In this document: one piece after another, positions 53,131-61,801 of the stretch
Layout: each line of letters starts with the position of its first letter
How positions within the stretch are numbered: the first letter of the stretch is position 1
Source: Neobacillus niacini
GTDB taxonomy: Bacteria > Bacillota > Bacilli > Bacillales > Cytobacillaceae
Assembly: GCF_023715785.1 (NCBI RefSeq)
Contig: NZ_JAMBOX010000022.1
Coordinates: 1 to 64,000 of the forward strand
Direction of reading: 5' to 3'
Length of the DNA stretch: 64,000 bases
Notes under the pieces: generated by a model
Told to the model about the DNA's origin: nothing
The model's input: only the letters and a program-made list of their open reading frames with translations
Databases searched by the model: none
Program-made: the position numbers and the translations under genes

Positions 53131-53152
53131 TAAACTAACCTGCCCGTTCAAA
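53131..53152 (+). repeat. Dispersed repeat, left-arm fragment
   Basis: TAAACTAACCTGCCCGTTCA, then unrelated sequence. Confidence 0.5.
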
Positions 53153-53239
53153 AGCAAGAGGTGTATTTGTCTTAAGATACCAGATTGTTTGGAATACTTC
53201 TCTTCATTTTCGCCAATAAAGATAATGGAGGCGATAAAA

Positions 53240-53374
53240 GTGATAGTATTTGAAGTTATATTAGCTTTGATTTTAGCTGGTGCTTTCTTGCATTTTCAAT
53301 TGACCAAACGCAAAAATAACTACCAAGCATCTTTGTTAGCTCAACATATTAATACTAGTGAAGAAATGAAATGA
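53240..53374 (+). CDS. Small single-helix membrane protein, 44 aa
   Basis: From the GTG after GGAGGCGATAAAA, the product is VIVFEVILALILAGAFLHFQ with a basic tail, then a polar end. It precedes the Mrr-like gene by 9 bp in another frame. The two may once have been one membrane-anchored nuclease. Confidence 0.5.
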   Translation: MIVFEVILALILAGAFLHFQLTKRKNNYQASLLAQHINTSEEMK

Positions 53375-53383
53375 ACACTCGCA

Positions 53384-53839
53384 ATGGGGTTGTATATGCG
53401 GTTTAAAACAGAAAACGTTGACAATGCACCTACCTATTCATCAACTTACATTAAACAGGATCCATTAATGTTCGAACATTTTGTTGCAGATGTTTTTGAA
53501 AAAGCAAAAGGTGGCTCCACTTGGGTCTCTCCTTCTTCTGGAGACTTCGGAGTGGACTTTGAACACCGAACTGAAGAAGGGTTATATTTGGGACAAGTTA
53601 AGTGTTATCAAAATGATGTTGCATTTGACCCAATTGCCCTTATTCACTCAAATATGGTAAAAATGAGAGCTAAGGGCGGTTATGTAATTACGACTAGCTC
53701 GTTTACAACTGCTGCAAGGCAATATGCTGAAGGATTAGACATTGAATTAATTGATGGAGTAAAACTTGTTGAACTATGGTTAAGTGGAATGGTAAATGTT
53801 GAACAGGAAATTAAAAGATTACTACCTGAATATATTTAA
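53384..53839 (+). CDS. Mrr-like restriction endonuclease domain protein
   Basis: 151 residues; the core PLMFEHFVADVFEKAKGG, SGDFGVDFEHRTEEG, LGQVKCYQNDVAFDPIALI is the PD-(D/E)XK Mrr_cat pattern, with Asp in GVDF and Gln-x-Lys in QVKCY. TTSSFTTAARQYAEGLDIEL is also typical of this domain. It should cut DNA. No separate DNA-reading domain is present. No good ribosome binding site is seen before the ATG at 53384, which supports coupling to, or a past fusion with, the upstream membrane gene. Confidence 0.75.
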   Translation: MGLYMRFKTENVDNAPTYSSTYIKQDPLMFEHFVADVFEKAKGGSTWVSPSSGDFGVDFEHRTEEGLYLGQVKCYQNDVAFDPIALIHSNMVKMRAKGGYVITTSSFTTAARQYAEGLDIELIDGVKLVELWLSGMVNVEQEIKRLLPEYI

Positions 53840-53861
53840 TAATCGTTATCTGGTACCCTTA

Positions 53862-53894
53862 CAGAGCAATTCTAAGAATTAGCTCTGTTTTTTT
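53862..53894 (+). terminator. Terminator after the Mrr-like gene
   Basis: CAGAGCAATTC, loop, GAATTAGCTCTG, then TTTTTTT. Confidence 0.8.
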
Positions 53895-53998
53895 GTATTG
53901 ATTTGGGGAAACTTTGACTTTGGTAATTTCTTATAAAAAATAAAAACTCCCAAAGTATTAGCTAGTTTACTTTTTTTGGAAATACCTGATCGTCATAT

Positions 53999-54040
53999 TA
54001 AACTATAGCCCCCCGTTTGTTTAAGTGAAAATGTTCACAA
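53999..54040 (+). repeat. Dispersed repeat, right end
   Basis: TAAACTATAGCCCCCCG, TTTGTTTAAGTG, TGTTCACAA. Confidence 0.6.
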
Positions 54041-54162
54041 TTAGGAAACAATTTTATATCAAAATAGAGCCTTGTTTATTCATTGTTTACTTATCTAATT
54101 TTCGAATGTCCTAAGTATCACCACCTGCATCAGAGATAACCTATCTTATGGAGGTGCTAAAC

Positions 54163-54666
54163 ATGGGTCGAAAATTTGAAAAAAACCTTATTAAATTGCT
54201 TTATTTCTTTGGTATTAGTTCCTTTATTTACTTAATTAAAAAGCCACTTGCAAAGGACTGGCTCCTTGTTTTCTTTATAAAAAGTTATTATGCATCATTG
54301 GTCGATAACCTGGTTGTAAATAAAGGTTATGTTAAATATCCCATCCGATTTCCAAAACAAGTTAAAACAAGTGTGGTGTTTGACTACATCCTTTTCCCAA
54401 TTTCTTGTGTCTTTTATAATCAACTGACAAAGGATTCTCGCATCCTTCAGTGCCTTTTAAAAGTTCTGTATTTCAGTGTACCGATGACTATTACTGAGCT
54501 ATGGCTAGAAAAAAATACACAGCTTGTTAAATATAAAAAGGGGTGGAATTGGAAAACCACTTTTTATTCGCTTTCTTTTTCCTTTTTATTGGTCAGATTT
54601 TCAATGTATGTTATAAGACGTCTCTTCAATAATAAATACGATTTTTCTGAAGATGGAGGTTCATAA
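54163..54666 (+). CDS. CBO0543-family membrane protein
   Basis: 167 residues with several membrane helices (LIKLLYFFGISSFIYLIKKP, VVFDYILFPISCVFYNQL) and the CBO0543-like stretch SVPMTITELWLEKNTQLVKY, KKGWNWKTTFYSLSFSFLLV. The ATG at 54163 is chosen because GGAGGTG precedes it. Function is unknown; this family is frequent in Bacilli. Confidence 0.7.
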   Translation: MGRKFEKNLIKLLYFFGISSFIYLIKKPLAKDWLLVFFIKSYYASLVDNLVVNKGYVKYPIRFPKQVKTSVVFDYILFPISCVFYNQLTKDSRILQCLLKVLYFSVPMTITELWLEKNTQLVKYKKGWNWKTTFYSLSFSFLLVRFSMYVIRRLFNNKYDFSEDGGS

Positions 54667-54700
54667 TCAACAAAAGAGTAAAAAGGATAAGGCATTTATT

Positions 54701-54752
54701 CTTCCTTTCGTATTATAAGTTCAACCAGATATTTCTGGTTGAACATTTTTTT
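54701..54752 (+). terminator. Hairpin shared with 41697-41747
   Basis: CCTTTCGTATTATAAG, then TTCAACCAGA/TCTGGTTGAA and T7. Sequence is conserved with the copy beside the IS110 element, beyond the hairpin itself. Confidence 0.65.
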
Positions 54753-54941
54753 AGCTACAAGAAAAACAAAACCGCCGCAGCAATCATCCTCAGCCATCAC
54801 AATAGATGAATTTCCCCCACTTTATGAATATTCCAACCATTTAAAGAATTTACCAATTATAAAAAAACTTAAAGAATGTTTCTCCTCCTATTTTGGAACA
54901 ATACATTTGATTGTATTAACGAATAAGGAGGTTAGTTAGAA

Positions 54942-55187
54942 ATGGATAATCAAAAATTAGCCGATCATGAATCATTGGATTTACATGAAGTTATTAATTT
55001 CAAAACCCTTTGCTTAGCGAAATCAAAACTAATGCAAGGACTGGTATTTGATCATGATTTGAGAACATTAATGCAAAAAGATGTTGAACAATCCATGCAA
55101 GCACTTGGAGAATTGCAGGCAATTTATCAACGTGCACCTTTTGAAGCGCCTGTTCCTCAAAACCGGCCAACACCAATAATCAATTGA
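54942..55187 (+). CDS. yraG: YraG-like spore coat protein
   Basis: 81 residues, first gene of the coat locus. LADHESLDLHEVINFKTLCL, AKSKLMQGLVFDHDLRTLMQ is CotF-like. Together with the next four genes (122, 378, 64 and 101 residues), order and sizes match B. subtilis yraG-yraF-adhB-yraE-yraD. AAGGAGG precedes the start. Expression late in sporulation is known for the homologues; a SigG-type promoter may lie at 54880-54920, but I cannot assign it firmly. Confidence 0.75.
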   Translation: MDNQKLADHESLDLHEVINFKTLCLAKSKLMQGLVFDHDLRTLMQKDVEQSMQALGELQAIYQRAPFEAPVPQNRPTPIIN

Positions 55188-55203
55188 AAGGAAGGCAAAT
55201 TCA

Positions 55204-55572
55204 TTGAACCATGACTATTTAGACCCTATAAACTCGCTACACGTACCAGAGTTAGCAGATACCACATTTGCGATGGATTTACTTCTTCGTGCCAAAGAAG
55301 GTGTGCGCAATATTGCAGTTGCATTAACGGAGTCCGCGTCACCTGATGTTAGAACCCTCTTACGAAACCAGTTAATGCAAGGGATTGCCATGCACCAAGA
55401 AATTACAGAATTAATGATTAGTAAAAAATGGTTCCATCCATACGAATTAAGTGAACAATATCAATTAGACCAACTCTCTGCCAACAATACTTTGATGATT
55501 GGCAAAATGAATCTATTTCCTGTTGAGACCAATAGAAAAGGTATGTTTGACCGGACACCTGATGAACACTAA
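55204..55572 (+). CDS. yraF: YraF-like spore coat protein (CotF family)
   Basis: 122 residues of the CotF family: ELADTTFAMDLLLRAKEGVR, NIAVALTESASPDVRTLLRN, MHQEITELMISKKWFHPYEL. The TTG start is preceded by AAGGAAGG. It lies 16 bp after yraG and 18 bp before adhB, clearly in one operon. The ferritin-like helical bundle probably packs in the coat. Confidence 0.8.
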   Translation: MNHDYLDPINSLHVPELADTTFAMDLLLRAKEGVRNIAVALTESASPDVRTLLRNQLMQGIAMHQEITELMISKKWFHPYELSEQYQLDQLSANNTLMIGKMNLFPVETNRKGMFDRTPDEH

Positions 55573-55590
55573 CACTGGAGGCTGTATCCA

Positions 55591-56727
55591 ATGAAGGCGG
55601 TAACGTATCAAGGTATTAAAAATGTTGTAGTCAAAGAAGTTCCAGATCCAAAGATTGAAAAACCAGATGACATGATTATTAAAGTAACGAGTACAGCTAT
55701 ATGTGGTTCTGATTTACATTTAATTCATGGCATGATTCCTAACCTGCAAGAAAACTATGTTATTGGCCATGAACCAATGGGAATCGTCGAAGAAGTTGGT
55801 CCAGGTGTGACTAAACTAAAAAAGGGAGATCGAGTCATTATCCCCTTTAATATAGCATGTGGTGAATGCCATTACTGTAAAAACCATTTGGAAAGCCAAT
55901 GTGATAATTCAAATGATAATGGTGATATGGGTGCCTATTTCGGATATTCTGGTACGACAGGTGGCTATCCAGGTGGGCAAGCTGAATATTTAAGAGTGCC
56001 ATTTGCCAACTTTACTCATTTCAAAATTCCAGAGACTTGCGAAGAACCAGATGAAAAGTTAGCAGTTATTGCCGATGCGATGACTACTGGTTTTTGGAGT
56101 GTTGACAATGCAGGTGTAAAGGATGGAGATACAGTTATTGTTCTTGGCTGTGGTCCGGTTGGTCTTTTTGCTCAAAAATTCTGTTGGTTAAAAGGGGCAA
56201 AGCGAGTCATTGCCGTTGATTATGTCAATTATCGCCTGCAGCACGCCAAGCGCACCAACAAAGTAGAAATTGTTAACTTTGAGGACCATGAGAATGTAGG
56301 AAGTTACCTGAAGGAAATCACCAAAGGCGGCGCTGATGTTGTCATTGATGCAGTTGGTATGGACGGTAAAATGACTGATATGGAGTTCCTTGCAAGCGGA
56401 ATGAAGCTTCAAGGCGGAGCATTAAGTGCGGTTATCATGGCTTCACAAGCAGTGCGTAAAGGCGGGACAATTCAAGTTACTGGTGTTTACGGCGGCAGAT
56501 ATAATGGTTTCCCTCTTGGAGATATTATGCAGCGAAATATCAATATCCGCTCCGGTCAAGCACCTGTGATTCATTATATGCCATATATGTTTGAATTAGT
56601 TTCGACCGGAAAAATTGATCCAGGAGATGTCGTAAGTCATGTGCTTCCACTTAGTGAAGCAAAGCGTGGCTATGAGATTTTTGACACAAAAATGGATGAT
56701 TGTATAAAAGTCGTGTTGAAACCTTGA
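55591..56727 (+). CDS. adhB: Zinc-dependent alcohol dehydrogenase (AdhB-like)
   Basis: 378 residues, MDR family. Catalytic zinc ligands are in STAICGSDLHLIHGMI and YVIGHEPMGIVEEVG, the structural zinc loop is CGECHYCKNHLESQCDNSN, and the NAD loop is VIVLGCGPVGLFAQKFC. It resembles formaldehyde-dehydrogenase-like ADHs. Its place between four coat genes is conserved with B. subtilis, so it is probably a spore-associated enzyme. Confidence 0.88.
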   Translation: MKAVTYQGIKNVVVKEVPDPKIEKPDDMIIKVTSTAICGSDLHLIHGMIPNLQENYVIGHEPMGIVEEVGPGVTKLKKGDRVIIPFNIACGECHYCKNHLESQCDNSNDNGDMGAYFGYSGTTGGYPGGQAEYLRVPFANFTHFKIPETCEEPDEKLAVIADAMTTGFWSVDNAGVKDGDTVIVLGCGPVGLFAQKFCWLKGAKRVIAVDYVNYRLQHAKRTNKVEIVNFEDHENVGSYLKEITKGGADVVIDAVGMDGKMTDMEFLASGMKLQGGALSAVIMASQAVRKGGTIQVTGVYGGRYNGFPLGDIMQRNINIRSGQAPVIHYMPYMFELVSTGKIDPGDVVSHVLPLSEAKRGYEIFDTKMDDCIKVVLKP

Positions 56728-56744
56728 GGAAGGAGGTATAAAAA

Positions 56745-56939
56745 ATGAACTATGCCTTACATGAAGTTCTTGAGGTCCATGAGATAGCTGCATTTAAGAC
56801 CACTTGTTTAACTAAATCCAAAACGATGAAAGCGTTAGTTACAGATCAGCTATTAAAAGATATTATGCAGCAAGACATTGATGTATCTACGAGACAATTA
56901 CAAGAATATGCTTCTATCCTTTCCAACGCTAAGCAGTAA
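56745..56939 (+). CDS. yraE: YraE-like spore coat protein
   Basis: 64 residues, paralogue of the first gene: MNYALHEVLEVHEIAAFKTT, CLTKSKTMKALVTDQLLKDI. AAGGAGGT stands before the ATG; 17 bp after adhB. Confidence 0.75.
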   Translation: MNYALHEVLEVHEIAAFKTTCLTKSKTMKALVTDQLLKDIMQQDIDVSTRQLQEYASILSNAKQ

Positions 56940-56951
56940 ATTAGGAGATGA

Positions 56952-57257
56952 ATGAACATGAATCCAATCATTGAAACTTTAACGGGCATGGACGGACTAT
57001 CGGATCAAGTCGTTGCAATGGATCTACTCATTTCAGCTAAAAGTGGAATTAGAAATTATGCCATGGCGGTTACGGAGGCAGGAACACCGGAAATTAAAGA
57101 AATGCTCACTCGCCATTTGGTGGAAGCCCTTGATATGCATGAACAAATATCCGAATATATGGTAGAAAAAGGATGGTACCATGCTTGGGATACAAACGAA
57201 CAGATCAGTTTGGATTTAAATAATATCAATACAGCATTGAACTTACCGACATTATAA
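56952..57257 (+). CDS. yraD: YraD-like spore coat protein (CotF family)
   Basis: 101 residues: LSDQVVAMDLLISAKSGIRN, YAMAVTEAGTPEIKEMLTRH, MHEQISEYMVEKGWYHAWDT. CotF-like paralogue of YraF, last gene of the operon. The ATG at 56952 or the one six bases later may be used. Confidence 0.8.
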   Translation: MNMNPIIETLTGMDGLSDQVVAMDLLISAKSGIRNYAMAVTEAGTPEIKEMLTRHLVEALDMHEQISEYMVEKGWYHAWDTNEQISLDLNNINTALNLPTL

Positions 57258-57264
57258 AAATTTC

Positions 57265-57301
57265 CAGGAACAGTTTAACACTCACCAAATAAACTGTTCC
57301 T
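57265..57301 (+). terminator. Terminator of the spore coat operon
   Basis: AGGAACAGTTT, loop, AAACTGTTCCT directly after yraD; the T-run is poor. Confidence 0.65.
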
Positions 57302-57405
57302 ATTAAACCATTTTGAGTTTATTTGGCAGAAGTAAATAAAGTTAATCCTTCTTGCTTACTCGTGTTTGTTTTGCACTATTTAATGAAAACAATTTATTGA
57401 CTATT

Positions 57406-58503
57406 TTATGAAAAGGTCGGAGCAGGAAATTCATCAATTTTGATACGAAGTAAACTATAAGGTTTCTGTCGTAAGTCTTTTCCATAATGAAATCTAGGCT
57501 GTCGATGTAATTGGTTCACAATGACATACAAATATTGATCCGGACCAATTGAAAAAGTATCCGGCCACAAAATTCTCGGATCATGTGCGATAGTTTCCAT
57601 TATGCCATTTGGCAATATCTTACGGATACTGTTGTTTTCATAATCTCCAGCATAAACAGTTCCTTTTGCATCGGTGATCATTCCATCAGACGCACCTTTT
57701 TCTCCCCAATACTCCACATGATAAGGTAAATCCATGTCCGGTATCAATCTGTCTCTTAGGGCTTCCGTTGAGATCGAGAACAAATGACGACTGGTTAGTG
57801 GAGCAAAAAATAATATCTTTCCATCGGGAGAAATCGCAAGACTATCAGACGCCAATCTAAATGGAGAAGTTGAACCGTCTTTGTTTCGATTCATTAAAAT
57901 TTGACCTTCTACTTTCGGTAAAAAATAGGGATCGGGTGAAGTTGAATTTGCCCCATTTAACCGTCTAAACGCGTTTCCATTTGATAAATCTACGACGATA
58001 ATAGCTCCTGGTCCTCTTGAAGAAGAATCCGTTATATAGGCATAACCTGCTTTTCCTACACGAAAATCAAAACGGACATCATTCAGATAAGTTGTAGGCA
58101 GGACAACATCTTCTGTAAAGGTATATACTTTTCTTATTGTATTGGTTTCTAAATCAACAGCGACTAATTTTGCCCCCCCTTTAATAGGTTCAGAAAAATT
58201 GGGTGCCGCTGTATCTAATATCCAAAGCGTTCCCCTTCCATCAGCAACTACACTTTGGACACTGATGAAAGTCATTGTGATATTCTCGGGGTTAACCAAA
58301 TTGGTTTGTAAATTAGGATAAGGCTGCAATTTATCCTCAACAATTTCTCCCACCGTAAATTTAACATCGTCTCCCCATTTCGGAAAGCAAATGAAAATAC
58401 GACCGGTTTCTGAAACAGTAACACCTGTAGGCATAGCCCCATAAAATGCATAAACTAGTTCTAAATTACCGAAATATTTTTCACTAGGTAACATAGGTTT
58501 CAT
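57406..58503 (-). CDS. Yellow/major-royal-jelly-family beta-propeller protein
   Basis: 365 residues; GVTVSETGRIFICFPKWGDD, LWILDTAAPNFSEPIKGGAK, YAYITDSSSRGPGAIIVVDL, SDSLAISPDGKILFFAPLTS and the C-terminal YLYVIVNQLHRQPRF follow the six-bladed propeller pattern of yellow/MRJP proteins. No signal peptide is seen. The start at 58503 follows GAGGAGG. The ligand or substrate is unknown. Confidence 0.8.
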   Translation of the reverse strand: MKPMLPSEKYFGNLELVYAFYGAMPTGVTVSETGRIFICFPKWGDDVKFTVGEIVEDKLQPYPNLQTNLVNPENITMTFISVQSVVADGRGTLWILDTAAPNFSEPIKGGAKLVAVDLETNTIRKVYTFTEDVVLPTTYLNDVRFDFRVGKAGYAYITDSSSRGPGAIIVVDLSNGNAFRRLNGANSTSPDPYFLPKVEGQILMNRNKDGSTSPFRLASDSLAISPDGKILFFAPLTSRHLFSISTEALRDRLIPDMDLPYHVEYWGEKGASDGMITDAKGTVYAGDYENNSIRKILPNGIMETIAHDPRILWPDTFSIGPDQYLYVIVNQLHRQPRFHYGKDLRQKPYSLLRIKIDEFPAPTFS

Positions 58504-58923
58504 AATATCCTCCTCAAGCATTCATACGGGATATCACCTATATATGATATATATTTTTTCTAGTGCATGTTTCTTAATAAGTTTTTCTATACGAAAAGAT
58601 GACGTTAAGCTGTTATAAAAAATAATTGCTAAAATTTTCATTTTTAAACTTTATGAAGAAGTGTACTTAAGCTAAACTCCGTTAGCCCATTAATAAAAGA
58701 GGGCTGCCGCAGCAACCCGATTGTTCAACATAAGCCCCCTTTAGTGCATTTTTTCACAAACTACCTTAAAAGTGGAGAAATGATGTACTTCAAACTCTTC
58801 CTTTAACCACTTTACGCTGGTTTAAACGAGAAAAGGACCCTTTTATATTCGGATCCTTCATTCTGCAAATAATAAAGTTAGAGACAACATCAGCCCTAAA
58901 TACATTGCAACAATAAAACTTAT
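58504..58923. other. Gene-free stretch
   Basis: It holds one dispersed repeat (58666-58760) and a short hairpin (GAGAAAAGGACCC, GGATCC) near 58828-58858. No gene is seen. Confidence 0.4.
58666..58760 (+). repeat. Dispersed repeat, full copy
   Basis: TACTTAAGCTAAACTCCG, TTAGCCCATTAATAAAAG, hairpin GGGCTGCCGCAGCAACCC, TTGTTCAACATAAGCCCCC, TTTAGTGCA, TTTCACAAA. Confidence 0.75.
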
Positions 58924-59502
58924 CTATTTCTTCCTCCTGAATAGCATAAACAAGCTAATACCCAACAATAATACAATCACAATAGGGATAATAATTTTTG
59001 TAAGATTGGAGTCGGATTGTTCGTTGTTTAATACTTCCTGATTTGCTTTATCCTTTTTAACTTCCTTTTCCTCAGTTGCTGCTGAGTCTGTATCTTTGGT
59101 TTTGTTGGACTCTTCAGTTGTAGGCTCTTTTTTAGTTGGTTCTTCAACAGCCTGTTCAACCTGTACAGAGAATGGAATATCACCAGTTATTATATGGCTA
59201 TCTTCCCCAATTATTTTCCATTGGATGACATAAGAACCATTTTCCAGTGGAGCTTCTAATGTTCCAATCATCTGCGTACCTTGTGGATCAATACTTTTAA
59301 ATGGAACATCCTGGCCATCCTTCACAAGTGTCATCGTACTAAGTGACTCAATTTTTCCACCAAAGTTCAGCACTATTTCATTCAATTTTTCCGTTACTAC
59401 TTGTCCAGATTCAGGATTGGAGGATTCTAAATGTGTATGGGCACTTGCTATAGTTGGCAACACCACTATTATAATTGCTAAAATGATAAATAATCGTTTC
59501 AT
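58924..59502 (-). CDS. CopC-domain copper resistance protein, membrane anchored
   Basis: 192 residues: signal peptide MKRLFIILAIIIVVLPTIAS, cleaved at SAHTH so that His is near the mature N terminus, as needed for Cu(II) binding in CopC. The domain ends EDSHIITGDIPFSVQV. A Lys/Glu/Thr-rich linker and a C-terminal membrane helix (IIIPIVIVLLLGISLFMLF) follow. It likely handles copper at the outer membrane face. The usual CopD part is not fused. Confidence 0.85.
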   Translation of the reverse strand: MKRLFIILAIIIVVLPTIASAHTHLESSNPESGQVVTEKLNEIVLNFGGKIESLSTMTLVKDGQDVPFKSIDPQGTQMIGTLEAPLENGSYVIQWKIIGEDSHIITGDIPFSVQVEQAVEEPTKKEPTTEESNKTKDTDSAATEEKEVKKDKANQEVLNNEQSDSNLTKIIIPIVIVLLLGISLFMLFRRKK

Positions 59503-59659
59503 TCCCTATCCCTTCCTTTATAAATTTTTCAAATCTGAAAAATTAGCATACCATAATTATTGAAAAAATAAAATCAATCCCATTTTCACCGAGCGAGAGT
59601 ACCGTGTTCTGTTGCTATGATCATCGATTTGTCACTATTTCCGTTGAATATTCGAACCT

Positions 59660-59763
59660 TATTCAACTATCCTGCCCCTTTACTTCAATAAGAAAGCCGC
59701 CGAAAATGGCAGCCAAATCTTACGCAAACGCACCCTATAGTTTAAGTACAATCGTTCACAAAC
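59660..59763 (+). repeat. Dispersed repeat, full copy (GCCGCCGAAAATGGCAGC subtype)
   Basis: TTCAACTATCCTGCCCCTTT, ACTTCAATAAG, centre, CAAACGCACCCTATAGTTTA, AGTAC, CGTTCACAAA. It ends 15 bp before the stop of the next gene. Confidence 0.85.
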
Positions 59764-59777
59764 TTGATTACATTACC

Positions 59778-60280
59778 CTAATTGTGTTTCGTTACCCATG
59801 GGATAATCTGGAGTTTCGACCATCTTTTCTTCCACTTGTTGGCTTTATTTTCGAAAATCTCCTTAGTAACTAGCAATTTATTTGGCCTTACTACCATCGA
59901 AAATAAATCATCTAAATTGTAAGGTGCATAAATCTTAAATAAACCATCTTTCTCTACTCTTATACCCACGGCGGTTGCAGTGGTTGGCCAGCTATCGATT
60001 GCTGCTTCAAGAGAGGAGTAAGGTTTTATCGGAAATCCAAATTTGCTTTCATACCAAAGGTGTACCCTTGCTTGATTTTTAACATCAAAATCAAAGTGAT
60101 AATCCAAAAGTTTACTTTTCAATTTTTGTTTAAGCTCCTTTTCACTATCTGAACTCAAATCATACTCGTCGAAATAAACTATATCGATATCAGAAATGCC
60201 ATAGTCAAGCGGATAACCAAAGATATCATTCCAAATAGTATTTGTTATACAGCCTGCACCAACATAGTATTCAAATGTCA
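59778..60280 (-). pseudogene. Nucleotidyltransferase-like protein cut at its N terminus by a repeat
   Basis: The readable part, YYVGAGCITNTIWNDIFGYP then LDYGISDIDIVYFDEYDLS, is the nucleotidyltransferase motif region of the DUF925-type family (Gly-Ala-Gly and Asp-x-Asp). Family members have about 20 more residues upstream. Here the gene stops being recognisable 10-12 bases before AATAAGAAAAGG of the repeat at 60281. The frame could still be translated from the ATG next to the junction, but no ribosome site is seen. Confidence 0.65.
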
Positions 60281-60359
60281 ATAAGAAAAGGATGTGCCGC
60301 AGCTACCTCCTTTGTTAAACCCAAGCACCTGTTTAGTTTAAGTTCAATGTTTCACAAAA
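60281..60359 (+). repeat. Dispersed repeat, left arm missing
   Basis: Starts at CAATAAGAAAAGGATGTGCC, then GCAGCTACCTCCTTTG, TTAAACCCAAGCACC, TTTAGTTTAAGTTC and TTTCACAAAA. The copy is nearly identical to 51299. Its left arm is replaced by the truncated gene. Confidence 0.75.
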
Positions 60360-60375
60360 TCTAAAATTTTTGTTG

Positions 60376-60450
60376 TTCAACCAAAATGCCCCATTACTTC
60401 AATAAGAAAAAGCATTACCGTTGTTCCAGCAATGCATCCGTTATTTGAAT
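60376..60450 (+). repeat. Dispersed repeat, full copy
   Basis: TTCAACCAAAATGCCCC, ATTACTTCAATAAG, AAAAAGCATTACCGTTGTTC, CAGCAATGCATCCG, TTATTTGAATAAG. Confidence 0.7.
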
Positions 60451-60482
60451 AAGAATAGTGGAATTTATCCCTTTAGAAAGCC

Positions 60483-60815
60483 TTATTTTATAGGTTCTTC
60501 TTTATCATAATCCCTTTCACCAGTATCCTCATTTATTGCGTGAGCAAACTCAATTCCATCTGCTGTTCTCATATAAGAATAGGTGTAATTTCTTTCTTCG
60601 TCGAAAATGATTTCTATGCTTTTTACTCGAAGGCCTTTCATAACTTTTCTTTTAACATATTTAGGTGTAGAGTATTCTTCAGGCGTAAATCCTTTATTAT
60701 TTAAATATTCTACAACTTCATTTTTAAAATCTTCTACTTTTTTATATTCTGAATACCAAAAAATACTGATAAATACCAATAAAAAAACAAAGATAATTAA
60801 AATATATTTTTTCAT
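60483..60815 (-). CDS. DUF3139-like membrane-anchored protein
   Basis: 110 residues; the N-terminal helix MKKYILIIFVFLLVFISIFW is followed by a small soluble domain (FTPEEYSTPKYVKRKVMKGL, RNYTYSYMRTADGIEFAHA). Short proteins of this type are common in Bacillus. ATG at 60815 is chosen; AGAGGTG lies 12 bases upstream. Function unknown. Confidence 0.6.
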   Translation of the reverse strand: MKKYILIIFVFLLVFISIFWYSEYKKVEDFKNEVVEYLNNKGFTPEEYSTPKYVKRKVMKGLRVKSIEIIFDEERNYTYSYMRTADGIEFAHAINEDTGERDYDKEEPIK

Positions 60816-60905
60816 AAGTACATAGTACACCTCTTTATTTAAATTTTTCTAAATTAGGTTACCAAAAATAAACTGCGAAGCTAGTAAACTATATATAAAA
60901 CAAAG

Positions 60906-61367
60906 TTACGAGTACAATTTCTCCCATTCACTCAAATACATTTTTTCTGGTTGGTCAATTTCTTTTGGTAATCTTGTAATAAACTCCAAATGGTTCCCAT
61001 CTGGGTCGTCAAAGTAAATCATTGCGTGTGCTTGATTGGGTACAACAACGGGCTCCTCTGTTCCTTTATGAAATTCATCCCTTACTTCAATCCCTCGTTC
61101 CTTTAACCAAACTTTTGCTTTCTTAATATCATCTAATTCAACATAAAACGCAATATGTCTCAATGAAACGTGATAAGGAATTTTTGATTCTAGACCTTCC
61201 CATAAACCTACCCAACTTTTTCCTTCTTCAATCCAAAAAAAAGCTACTTTCTCATATCTCTTATATAATTTTAAACCTAATTTTTCATAAAACTCGATTG
61301 AACGTTCTAAATCACTAACCGGTAAGTGTGCTTCATAGAGTCCTTTTATCACTGACCTTGCCCCCAA
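60906..61367 (-). CDS. VOC family protein (fosfomycin/glyoxalase-like)
   Basis: About 148-153 residues with two VOC modules: LYEAHLPVSDLERSIEFYEK, HVSLRHIAFYVELDDI, IYFDDPDGNHLEFITRLP. Conserved His and Glu are at metal-binding places. The start is uncertain: TTG at 61367 or GTG at 61352. It is probably a metalloenzyme or resistance protein; substrate unknown. Confidence 0.75.
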   Translation of the reverse strand: MGARSVIKGLYEAHLPVSDLERSIEFYEKLGLKLYKRYEKVAFFWIEEGKSWVGLWEGLESKIPYHVSLRHIAFYVELDDIKKAKVWLKERGIEVRDEFHKGTEEPVVVPNQAHAMIYFDDPDGNHLEFITRLPKEIDQPEKMYLSEWEKLYS

Positions 61368-61411
61368 TGTTTAAATATTACTCGATTTATTTTAAATTTT
61401 ATAAAATTCTT

Positions 61412-61450
61412 ATTCAACATTCCTGCTTCGTTAGTGAATAAGGTAATAGT
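61412..61450 (+). repeat. Dispersed repeat, left-half fragment
   Basis: TTCAACATTCCTGCTTCG, TTAGTGAATAAGG. Confidence 0.5.
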
Positions 61451-61606
61451 TTCTGAACCTTCCTACTTCGAATCGTAACAATGATTTAAATTATTTAACA
61501 TAAAAACCATAATTTTCTGTCCATGTTTGCTTTCGATGTTCTTTCACAAAAAAACGAAAATAGACTATAATGGACTAACTATCATATTCAAAAAGGGGAA
61601 ATTCCT

Positions 61607-61801
61607 ATGACTGAGAATAAACAATCCGAAGCACAAAAAAAGAAAATCAGCCTACAAGAGGCAATGAAGCAGCAACTTGAAAACAAAAAGAACCAGACTT
61701 ACTCTGATAAAGGAAAAGCGAATGCCGATCTGTCAACAAAAAAAATGAAAAGCCAGCAAACGAAAAAGCCAAGCAATACCCGCAGAAAAATGGGTGTATA
61801 A
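61607..61801 (+). CDS. Small basic protein coded with ywbE, 64 aa
   Basis: A Lys/Gln-rich polar protein (KKKISLQEAMKQQLENKKNQ, ending SNTRRKMGV). Its TAA overlaps the ywbE ATG (ATAATG), so the two are translationally coupled. No family recognised; the charge suggests nucleic-acid binding. Confidence 0.65.
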   Translation: MTENKQSEAQKKKISLQEAMKQQLENKKNQTYSDKGKANADLSTKKMKSQQTKKPSNTRRKMGV

